A DNA stretch of 39,096 nt, taken from assembly GCF_000368925.1 (NCBI RefSeq), contig NZ_KB849756.1, positions 230,549 through 269,644 of the forward strand, written 5' to 3'. The position numbers were made by a program, and so were the translations under genes. Positions 17,601-23,054 of the stretch are shown one piece after another; position 1 is the first letter of the stretch; the number at the start of each line of letters is the position of its first letter. Below the pieces are notes generated by a model. It saw only the letters and a program-made list of their open reading frames with translations. It ran no database searches and was not told the origin of the DNA. This DNA is from Acinetobacter bereziniae LMG 1003 = CIP 70.12. GTDB taxonomy: Bacteria; Pseudomonadota; Gammaproteobacteria; Pseudomonadales; Moraxellaceae.

Positions 17601-18443
17601 GGAGAGTTAAAACAACTTTTGGCTCAAATTAATGCCAAAGGCTATGGTTTGACTATGGGTCTACATACCCGTATTGATGAAACGATTCAAACCACTATTG
17701 AACATGCTGAAGTGGGTAATTTATATATCAATCGAAACATTGTGGGTGCTGTTGTTGGGGTTCAACCGTTTGGTGGTGAAGGACTTTCAGGGACAGGTCC
17801 TAAAGCTGGTGGTCCTATTTACTTATATAAACTCATGCAACAAGCAGAGTTAGCTGCTGTTGCCTTTGGTACAGTTAAAAATATTTCTGAGCAGTTAAAT
17901 TTGACACCTTCCGAAGTGCAACAGCAATTCCAGCTATGGGCAAAGCAACAGTATCCGCAGATTAAACTGCACGCATATACTTCACCTCTGGCTTTATACG
18001 CACTGCCTGGACCAACAGGAGAATCAAATCAATATCATATTGTTGCGCGCCATCGCATTGCCGTAATTGCCGAACAAGAAAATGCGTTATTGAATCAATT
18101 CAATGCTGTAATGACTTTAAATAGTCAAGTGGGCATTTTAGCGACAAATGCTTTAGCATTAAAAATGATTCAATCCATGCCAAAGAACTTACAGCAACAA
18201 TTTTTTATGATCAATGACTTATCCAATGATGAATTTGATGCAGTACTCCATCAAGGTTCTACACAAAATTTGATAGTCTTACAAACCACAATTGCACAAC
18301 GTCAAGGTGCTATTGTTGGCGTCACACATCATGATGCCAACGATAAGATTCCACTTGCAGCATTACTCATTGAGCGAGCCATCAGTATTAATACTGCTGC
18401 GGCTGGTGGGAATGCAAGTTTGATGACCCTAGACCAAGCTTAA
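14691..18443 (+). CDS. putA: Bifunctional proline dehydrogenase / glutamate-5-semialdehyde dehydrogenase
   Basis: 1250 residues. An alpha domain is followed by the FAD-dependent proline dehydrogenase barrel (about 200-500, with RLVKGAYWDSEIKKAQ near residue 371, CLHGMGEPLYEQV and YAPVGNHETLLAYLVRRLLE). The NAD-dependent P5C dehydrogenase (about 600-1050) carries SPWNFPLAIFTGQ, FTGSTEVAKI, catalytic E824 in ETGGQN and C858 in SAGQRCSALR. A C-terminal domain follows. The protein oxidises proline to glutamate with channelling of the intermediate. The N-terminus has no ribbon-helix-helix domain, unlike the 1320-residue E. coli PutA, so it should not repress its own gene. I chose the ATG at 14691, 8 bases after AGGA; a TTG two codons earlier is too close to it. 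Confidence 0.94.
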   Translation: MNMNSPQILDPKLAPSLDYITEFKEKTDFEDAINSAWRRAEPECVENLIEHSQLSEEMSQKIYDTAFNLAHSLRDRKSSSGKAGIVQGLLQEFSLSSQEGIALMCLAEALLRIPDSATRDLLIRDKINQGNWKDHLGQSNLMFVNAAAWGLMLTGKLMETPKQSSLSGVLTSLLARTGKGIIRKAVDVAMRMMGEQFVTGETIEEALDNAKVLEDKGFRYSYDMLGEAALTEHDADRYFDDYTQAIHAIGKASEGKDVYTGPGISIKLSALHPRYQRSQTERVHHELYPRILNLALLAKNYDIGLNIDAEEADRLELSLELLERLCFEPQLADWKGIGFVIQAYQKRCFYVVDYIIDLAQRSHKRLMIRLVKGAYWDSEIKKAQIDGFSDYPVFTRKVHTDLSYIACAKKLLAAPEQIYPQFATHNAQTLATIYQLADPQKYYLGQYEFQCLHGMGEPLYEQVVGDISAKKLGIPCRIYAPVGNHETLLAYLVRRLLENGANTSFVNRIADKNIPIEDLIENPAQEIIETAQKEHQIGLKHPAIPLPHQLYQGIRQNSQGFDLADDSQLKALNQTVQHFLKYQWNSYSLIDQSNVSDFDAANSQKILNPSDHTDIVGHVIEAESAQVDLALDNAHRAFEAWKNTSKDFRANLLLKAADLMEARLQELMVLLCRESGKTYSNAIAEVREAVDFLRYYAAQMQSIDQHLTPLGTILCISPWNFPLAIFTGQISAALVAGNTVIAKPAEQTPLIAAQAIQILWEAGIPRSVVQLLPGRGETVGAKLSQDERIQGIMFTGSTEVAKILQKTVAQRLSPTGQPIPLIAETGGQNAMIVDSSALTEQVVIDAVNSAFDSAGQRCSALRVLCVQEDNAATLIKMLKGAMQQLNIGQPILLKTDIGPVIDLEAQQNIANHIEMMRNKGHKIHQLAYDTPSSDLNLGTFIVPTLIELPNLDDLKREVFGPVLHVITYKYGELKQLLAQINAKGYGLTMGLHTRIDETIQTTIEHAEVGNLYINRNIVGAVVGVQPFGGEGLSGTGPKAGGPIYLYKLMQQAELAAVAFGTVKNISEQLNLTPSEVQQQFQLWAKQQYPQIKLHAYTSPLALYALPGPTGESNQYHIVARHRIAVIAEQENALLNQFNAVMTLNSQVGILATNALALKMIQSMPKNLQQQFFMINDLSNDEFDAVLHQGSTQNLIVLQTTIAQRQGAIVGVTHHDANDKIPLAALLIERAISINTAAAGGNASLMTLDQA

Positions 18444-18481
18444 ACTAAGCGTAAGTTTAAATGAGTTGTATCATTTTCCAT

Positions 18482-18512
18482 ACCAAGTCAAAGTCATTTG
18501 ACTTGGTTTTTT
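18482..18512 (+). terminator. Intrinsic terminator after putA
   Basis: Arms ACCAAGTCAAA and TTTGACTTGGT around GTCA, followed by TTTTT. It begins about 40 bases after the putA stop codon. Confidence 0.82.
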
Positions 18513-18884
18513 CAGCTGAAACCTTGCGATTAAACGTAAATTTTTTGCAAAATAAAATTGCACCATCTATAGGCAAACCGCCTGATTATCCATCTAAGTG
18601 ATTAGATTACAATCATTCATAGCCAATGAACTTTATGCTTATACACAAATTATTAACAGCTTAGAGATCCATTTATTTTTACATTTTTGGATCATCGAGA
18701 GTCTGTTTATCGTGAGCCGACAAGAATGTCACCATGTTATGCGGGGCATCACCTACGCAGATCTATTTCGACATTTCATAAAAAGCGTGGCAATAAATAC
18801 TTTATGCCATTCAGCAACAAATTCATCATATTGATTTTATTGATCAAAAAAATAATATTTTAACTTCATCAACTTACAAATATT
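18513..18884. repeat. Gene-free stretch with second diverged repeat copy
   Basis: The two words ATGTCACCATGTT (18726-18738) and ATTGATTTTATTGATC (18830-18845) recur from 3469-3670, in the same order. The 78-codon plus-strand frame here has no ribosome site and no convincing protein features. On the minus strand the segment reads GGTGATGCCCCGC then CATGGTGACAT, with paired GGTGA blocks that could form a small structured RNA. I see nothing else in this gap. Confidence 0.4.
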
Positions 18885-19481
18885 TTATTTCACATGAACT
18901 TTCCGCTCATCTTCCAAATAAGTTCTAGCTAACAATTCTTTTTTTACTTCCATATAATCATCTTGTTTTTTTGGCACTAAACTTTCAATAAACCAAAGCC
19001 CGTCTGCTGCATAGCGTAAGATTTTCAATTCAATTGAATGGTCTGTATCAGCATGTTGTAATAACCTTTGTGCCAACCAACAATCCCACTTATCGCTAAA
19101 GGATTTATCTGTCATTACTGTCATGCTTAAAGCACTCCACAACGTATCTACACCAAATTCTGAACTTAAAGTGACATCAATATAAGCACGCGTAAATCGA
19201 CCATATTGAATAGCATCCTTTTCCATCACCACACTGATTCGTTCGTCAAGTTGTTGTATTAAAGCCTCAAGCATTGCTTCAATAAGGATCTGTTTGTTGG
19301 CAAAATGATGAAACACACCACCTTTTGTAATACCAGACCGAGTTGCAACCGTCTGAATTGAGATCCCATTTACACCTCTTTCTGCCGCCAAATACATCGC
19401 ATTTTCGATAATACTTTTTTTAACGCGCTCAGGATCTTTTTTACGCTGATAAGGATTTGTTATAGTTTTACCAATATTCAC
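18885..19481 (-). CDS. TetR/AcrR-family repressor of the adjacent SMR pump
   Basis: 198 residues. The N-terminal helix-turn-helix is clear (AAERGVNGISIQTVATRSG then ITKGGVFHHFANKQILIEAM, about residues 33-70). The C-terminal ligand and dimer domain (about 80-190) is variable and contains a TetR_C-like stretch (IDVTLSSEFGVDTLWSALS). The gene follows the SMR pump gene by 21 bases on the same strand, so it is probably co-transcribed and represses the operon until an inducer binds. The inducer cannot be told. A dyad at 19865-19882 before the pump gene is the likely operator. Confidence 0.85.
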   Translation of the reverse strand: MNIGKTITNPYQRKKDPERVKKSIIENAMYLAAERGVNGISIQTVATRSGITKGGVFHHFANKQILIEAMLEALIQQLDERISVVMEKDAIQYGRFTRAYIDVTLSSEFGVDTLWSALSMTVMTDKSFSDKWDCWLAQRLLQHADTDHSIELKILRYAADGLWFIESLVPKKQDDYMEVKKELLARTYLEDERKVHVK

Positions 19482-19502
19482 ACTATCCTACCCACTGCTC
19501 GC

Positions 19503-19847
19503 TTAGTGCCCTGCAGAAGTTGAAAACAAGTTAATCACCAATACACCTGAAATAATTAACCCAATACCGATAATTGCAGCAATATCCAAACTCTGCTTGA
19601 AAATAAAATAACCGACCAAAGCGGTAAGAATGATTCCAACACCTGCCCATATTGCATAAGCAATACCTAAAGGTATGGTTTTAATCACTTGTGAAAGTAA
19701 ATAAAAGGAAATGACGTAAAACAGGACCACCAATAAGCTTGGGGCAAGTTTGGTAAAACCTTGGGATTTGACCAAAAAAGTAGAACCTGTAACTTCTGCA
19801 ATAATTGCAATCGCCAACAAAATATAAGCAAACAGGATTGAGTTCAT
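19503..19847 (-). CDS. Small multidrug resistance (SMR) efflux protein, EmrE/AbeS-like
   Basis: 114 residues with four hydrophobic helices, the SMR fold. The membrane-embedded proton/drug-binding glutamate is present (AIIAEVTGS, E18), as are SQGFT after helix 1, TIPLGIAYAIWAGVGI in helix 3 and GLIISGVLVINLFS in helix 4. It exports cationic compounds in exchange for protons as a dual-topology dimer. Relatives include EmrE and the Acinetobacter pump AbeS; this protein is clearly diverged from AbeS as I recall it. I preferred the ATG at 19847; an upstream in-frame TTG at 19859 adds only four residues, and neither has a strong ribosome site. First gene of an operon with its TetR repressor. Confidence 0.87.
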   Translation of the reverse strand: MNSILFAYILLAIAIIAEVTGSTFLVKSQGFTKLAPSLLVVLFYVISFYLLSQVIKTIPLGIAYAIWAGVGIILTALVGYFIFKQSLDIAAIIGIGLIISGVLVINLFSTSAGH

Positions 19848-19864
19848 CGTTTGAACCAAAAAAG

Positions 19865-19882
19865 ATACCGAATGGTTGGTAT
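19865..19882. promoter_or_regulatory. Dyad before SMR-tetR operon (candidate TetR operator)
   Basis: ATACC and GGTAT separated by 8 bases, with partial symmetry further in. It lies 18 to 35 bases upstream of the SMR start codon. A TATATA-type -10 region on the minus strand lies just beyond it. Size and place fit a TetR-family operator. Confidence 0.45.
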
Positions 19883-19940
19883 GCTATATAATTTTAATGA
19901 AAAGTTCAAATATCAAGCATGAAAAAATGTTGAAGTTTTG

Positions 19941-19955
19941 TGCTATACTATTTCT
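19941..19955 (+). promoter_or_regulatory. Possible extended -10 promoter reading toward the shared terminator
   Basis: TGCTATACT (19941-19949) fits the extended -10 form TGn-TATAAT with one change. No good -35 is seen. A transcript starting near 19956 would reach the terminator at 19988-20022 after about 65 bases and would contain no credible reading frame, so it would be a small RNA convergent with the membrane-peptide gene. Weak evidence. Confidence 0.25.
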
Positions 19956-19987
19956 GTATCTCTTTGTTTAATTATACTTTTTATAAA

Positions 19988-20022
19988 AAAAGGTGGAATA
20001 TCCATTTTTTCCACCTTTTCTT
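19988..20022. terminator. Bidirectional terminator shared by membrane-peptide gene and convergent transcript
   Basis: Arms AAAGGTGGAA and TTCCACCTTT with a loop of about 9 bases. On the minus strand it is followed by seven T in a row, on the plus strand by TTCTTTTTT. It lies shortly after the minus-strand reading frame that ends at 20039. Confidence 0.75.
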
Positions 20023-20038
20023 TTTTCACTTTTTCAAC

Positions 20039-20152
20039 TTAGATCGGATTGATAAAATAAAAAAATGAAATGATAAAGATCAAAACCGTTATCGCTAAAA
20101 TTAGATAAGTATTTAAAGTATTGAAACTTTTTATAAAATTAAGAATTTCCAT
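20039..20152 (-). CDS. 37-residue single-pass membrane peptide, apparently unannotated
   Basis: A reading frame of 38 codons including stop. The peptide starts MEILNFIKSFNTLNTY, then has a hydrophobic helix (LILAITVLIFIISFFYF, about residues 17-33) and ends INPI, so it is a one-helix membrane peptide. GAAGAAAA lies just before the ATG as a ribosome site. A promoter (TTACAA, 17 bp, TAGAAT) lies about 30 bases upstream and a strong terminator about 20 bases downstream, so the transcript would be about 190 bases. I do not recognise the sequence. A toxin of a type I toxin-antitoxin pair or a small subunit of a membrane complex (KdpF-like size) are both possible. Confidence 0.5.
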   Translation of the reverse strand: MEILNFIKSFNTLNTYLILAITVLIFIISFFYFINPI

Positions 20153-20183
20153 TTTTCTTCGTCACAAAATAAAACACTTTTTT

Positions 20184-20212
20184 ATTCTAATATATTTTGT
20201 CACAATTTGTAA
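20184..20212 (-). promoter_or_regulatory. Promoter of the 37-residue membrane-peptide gene
   Basis: On the minus strand: -35 TTACAA (20207-20212), 17-bp spacer, -10 TAGAAT (20184-20189). Predicted start near 20177, giving a leader of about 25 bases to the ATG at 20152. GTCACAA occurs twice nearby (20161 and 20199, a direct repeat spaced 38 bases), which could be a binding site. Confidence 0.5.
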
Positions 20213-20723
20213 GATCATTAAGTATGATTAAAACTCAAAATACATATTTTCTTCATATTTCTGTGATCTTGCACAATTTTTATTTGAGAAATAAAGGTTT
20301 AAGTCATCTTTTTGGAATGATAAACTTCATCATATAATTGTTTTTATTCAATAATCATTACTTATTTTCATTTTATTCTATACTGATCAAAATTTTTATA
20401 CAAAAAGTAGATATTATACAGATATTTTAACTTTAATTAGTAATACTTAATAGAAAATAGGTCAACCACTTTACCCTTTGGTAAAAAATTAAATAAATTA
20501 AATACTTAATCATATTATATATTTCAACAATATATTTTGGAGGGGTTTATTGACTAATACGATAAGCAATTTTTCATAATGATCTGTGATGATAAAACCA
20601 CAACAATGATTTTAATCGTATAAAAATTAAGATATTGCTGCATAAATCTATTGTTTTGAACTATTAATGAGTTTTTTTCATGAATATTACACTCTTCCCT
20701 GAGTGATCGATCTCTAAAACCCT
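20213..20723. other. AT-rich gap with no confident gene
   Basis: Very A+T-rich. A strong ribosome-site-like GGAGGGG (20539-20545) precedes a TTG at 20550 and a nine-residue frame ending at 20579; it may be chance or a leader peptide. A 37-codon plus-strand frame from 20224 has no ribosome site. I see no RNA gene or strong hairpin. Confidence 0.3.
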
Positions 20724-20948
20724 TTATTTGACTTCGAAGTGATGCTTTTCAGTGACTAATTTAATTTTTATATCTTTGTAGTAACGAATCATTGGATCAT
20801 TGACATCTTTTTTCAGTGCATCAGCAAATTTATCTTCATTCATCAACTTCGCATAAGTCTTATATCCAATCTTTAAAGTTTCCGCTTGCTTTCCGGACTG
20901 TTGAAATTCTTCAATACGCTTATTAATCTGCTTAACACTAATTTCCAT
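20724..20948 (-). CDS. Small hypothetical protein, 74 residues
   Basis: MEISVKQINKRIEEFQQSGK starts a charged, probably helical N-terminal part. A second part (KIGYKTYAKLMNEDKFADAL) is followed by a beta-rich Lys/Glu tail (YYKDIKIKLVTEKHHFEVK). There is no signal peptide or membrane helix, so it is probably cytoplasmic. GGGGAA lies about 8 bases before the ATG, a good ribosome site. I do not recognise the family; the general look (small, charged, alone) recalls phage or plasmid accessory proteins, but nothing nearby supports a prophage. It may be the first gene read from its own promoter. Confidence 0.6.
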   Translation of the reverse strand: MEISVKQINKRIEEFQQSGKQAETLKIGYKTYAKLMNEDKFADALKKDVNDPMIRYYKDIKIKLVTEKHHFEVK

Positions 20949-21028
20949 CTTTAATTCCCCGCGAACGCTTTAATTTTTTATAACACTGTTTTATGACAGT
21001 TCCATTTAAAAAGGGAATTTTTTTAAGT

Positions 21029-22027
21029 TTATTTCTGTAAATGAGTATTATTCTTCAAAAAATCTAAGGTTTTTACAAAGGTCTGTTGGCTGGCTTGTTT
21101 TCCTAAAAAGAATTGATATTCATGAACCAACCATTCTTTTGATTCAGGATAAAACACAGCTTTTACAGGAATTTTCTTTTCTTGCAACGCATTCACAAAT
21201 GGGATGGACTGGTTTTCTGTCAAGAAATCTTTATTGCCACCACTGATAAAAACAGGTGGATAATGGGCTGTCAAATAATGAATTGGTGATAATGCCTTTA
21301 AATAGTCAGCATTATTTTTTTGATTTCCGGTATACGCTTCAACAAGCGTATTGACACCCCATTCGATCAATTTAATTTCTTCTGGTGCTGTATCCACAAA
21401 CGCATTCATGTCATAAATTCCACAATGCAAAATTAAACCCTTTACTTGGGATGGTTGAATGAGTGGGGTAAATGAAGACTGCTTTGCATAATCAACATTT
21501 GTGAGTAAGGCTGCATAATGGCTAGCTAAGTTCGCACCTGCAGAATCTCCAGCTAAAAATAATTGGTTTGCATCAATTGCATATTGTTTGGCATTTAGCT
21601 GAATAAATTGTAATGCTTGATTAATTTGATTGAGTTGAGTGGGATAAATGGCTTCAGGTGCAAACTGATACTCTACTGACACCACATTATAGCCTTGAGC
21701 TGCGAGTAATTTAAAATAACCTCTTGCGTTGTCTTTAGCACCAGAGATCCAACCACCACCATGAATCCAAACAATGGTTGGTCGTGGTGTTGACTGTTTA
21801 ATGTTCTCAGGCTGATAGAGATCAAAATTTAATCTTGGCGTTGTTTGATAAGCAATATTATGATGTACAACCACCTGTTCAGGTGCATGTTTATCCATCA
21901 ACAATTGTTGAAAATGTGTTGATGTATCAAATACTCGCGCGATGACTTTGCTACTTTTCTGTACATTTTGACAAGCAGAAAGTGTGAATAAAGATATTGC
22001 ACAGATAAAAATATTAAATCTAAGCAT
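21029..22027 (-). CDS. Alpha/beta-hydrolase lipoprotein, hormone-sensitive-lipase-type esterase
   Basis: 332 residues. A signal ending in a lipobox (TLSAC, C19) predicts a lipid-anchored envelope protein. The alpha/beta-hydrolase_3 core has the oxyanion-hole motif HGGGW (89-93), nucleophile S162 in GDSAG, D267 in GGNKDFLTE and H302 in VHEYQFF, so the triad is complete. Family members cleave carboxyl esters or act as acetylesterases; the natural substrate here is unknown. I chose the ATG at 22027, which places the signal peptide at the start; the longer frame from 22054 adds nine charged residues before it and has no ribosome site. It stands alone. Confidence 0.83.
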   Translation of the reverse strand: MLRFNIFICAISLFTLSACQNVQKSSKVIARVFDTSTHFQQLLMDKHAPEQVVVHHNIAYQTTPRLNFDLYQPENIKQSTPRPTIVWIHGGGWISGAKDNARGYFKLLAAQGYNVVSVEYQFAPEAIYPTQLNQINQALQFIQLNAKQYAIDANQLFLAGDSAGANLASHYAALLTNVDYAKQSSFTPLIQPSQVKGLILHCGIYDMNAFVDTAPEEIKLIEWGVNTLVEAYTGNQKNNADYLKALSPIHYLTAHYPPVFISGGNKDFLTENQSIPFVNALQEKKIPVKAVFYPESKEWLVHEYQFFLGKQASQQTFVKTLDFLKNNTHLQK

Positions 22028-22151
22028 ATTAAACTCAAAACGATCACTCACCATAGCGTTGATGAGTTTAAATATATTGATGGCAATATAACCTAGATTT
22101 AAACACTTTTCTTGCTGTTTTAATACATGTCAAAATCAACAAAACTTACTG

Positions 22152-22367
22152 TTAAATTTTAGCAATTTGTTGATGCAAACTTTGCAAAAACAAGTCTGCC
22201 TCTGCTTTGCTTTGACATTTTTTATGATACGTTCCATTCGCCTTTTGACTATGGGGTGTATATTTAATATCAATAGAAAAATCTTGTGTAATCATATTCT
22301 TCGAAACATGCACTGCAATAATATGTAGAGAGTTTAGATAAAAACCATCTTCTATTTTAACCAACAT
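22152..22367 (-). CDS. Small hypothetical protein, 71 residues
   Basis: MLVKIEDGFYLNSLHIIAVH is followed by alternating strands (FSIDIKYTPHSQK, GTYHKKCQSK) and a C-terminal helix (AEADLFLQSLHQQIAKI). The pattern suggests a small beta-sheet plus helix, cytoplasmic, with no signal peptide. GAGGCGG, a strong ribosome site, lies 5 to 11 bases before the ATG, which supports that it is a real gene. I do not recognise a function. Confidence 0.65.
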   Translation of the reverse strand: MLVKIEDGFYLNSLHIIAVHVSKNMITQDFSIDIKYTPHSQKANGTYHKKCQSKAEADLFLQSLHQQIAKI

Positions 22368-22690
22368 TTTACCGCCTCAAATTTTCATACAATCATAAAA
22401 AGGTGAAAAAGCTCATAATGTGATGAGCAGACTATTTAAATAAATTAAAGTTAAGTGTATCTCAGTTTAGCTAGATTTTAAAATTTTGATTCTGTTTTTA
22501 TGTAACATAATTTAGACAAGGATTAATCAGATTTAAAACATAAAAGTAACTTTCAATAAAACTGCTCTAAATTGTCCGACATTTTTTCAGCCATCCTCGT
22601 TGATTGGTGCTAGATTGAATAAATCGTGATATTTATCACATTACATAAAAAAATTTATTTGTTTTGATCTCTTTTATGGAGGTTGTGTAT
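22368..22690. other. Divergent gap with CRP-like box
   Basis: No gene is seen. It separates the 71-residue gene from the divergent Cas2-like gene and holds the palindrome at 22625-22640 (separate entry) and a strong GGAGG ribosome site at 22679-22683. Confidence 0.5.
22625..22640. promoter_or_regulatory. CRP/Vfr-like palindrome before the Cas2-like gene
   Basis: CGTGATATTTATCACA matches the CRP consensus TGTGA-N6-TCACA at nine of ten positions, and its inner part TGAT-N4-ATCA also fits the FNR/Anr form. The core GTGATA/TATCAC is a perfect dyad. It is centred about 58 bases upstream of the ATG at 22691. Confidence 0.45.
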
Positions 22691-22972
22691 ATGAATTATT
22701 TAATTATTTTGAATTCTTCTCATGAACATCATTTTGAGGAAGTTCATAAACTGATCTGTGACTATGATGCTTCGATTCGAGTTAACCCTTCAACTTGGCT
22801 CATACATACCCATTATGATGCAACAATCATTCGTCAACACTTAACCAGCATTATCAGTATCCATGATTCGCTTTTAGTATTTAAAATAGATCAAGAACAC
22901 TCTTTTACCAATGATTTGGACTTAAATGATTGGCTGGAGGATATTCATAATGAGAGTGCCATTAGTCTTTAG
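22691..22972 (+). CDS. Small Cas2/SinR-like ferredoxin-fold protein, orphan
   Basis: 93 residues from the ATG at 22691, which follows GGAGG by 8 bases; a longer frame upstream starts before that ribosome site. The order strand (MNYLIILNSS), helix (HFEEVHKLICDY), strand (STWLIHTHYDA), helix (TIIRQHLTSII), strand (SLLVFKI) and a late WL pair fits the Cas2/SinR-like fold. In Cas2 nucleases an Asp follows the first strand; here it is Asn (N8), so catalysis is unlikely. No CRISPR array or other cas gene is present, so this is not a CRISPR protein. The family call is from pattern only. Confidence 0.5.
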   Translation: MNYLIILNSSHEHHFEEVHKLICDYDASIRVNPSTWLIHTHYDATIIRQHLTSIISIHDSLLVFKIDQEHSFTNDLDLNDWLEDIHNESAISL

Positions 22973-23008
22973 TGATGAATGACCAATGTAGTTCTTCATT
23001 TAAACTAA

Positions 23009-23041
23009 GCTATCCCCCTGAGATCAAAGGGATAGCAATAT
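23009..23041. terminator. Terminator between Cas2-like gene and pepN
   Basis: Eight-base arms GCTATCCC / GGGATAGC with a 12-base loop, followed by AATATTTTT. Serves the plus-strand small gene and perhaps convergent pepN. Confidence 0.6.
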
Positions 23042-23054
23042 TTTTAATGGTAAA

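Noticed and set aside
18598..18834. 78-codon frame between putA and the tetR gene
   Set aside because: No ribosome site, and it spans the diverged repeat, which explains its similarity to another intergenic stretch.
20224..20337. 37-codon plus-strand frame in the AT-rich gap
   Set aside because: No ribosome site and composition expected of random AT-rich DNA.
20539..20579. Nine-residue leader peptide after a GGAGGGG site
   Set aside because: Good ribosome-like sequence but TTG start, no downstream gene in the right direction and no attenuator structure.
22691..22972. CRISPR-associated Cas2
   Set aside because: No repeats, no other cas genes, and the catalytic Asp is replaced by Asn. I keep only the fold-level similarity.
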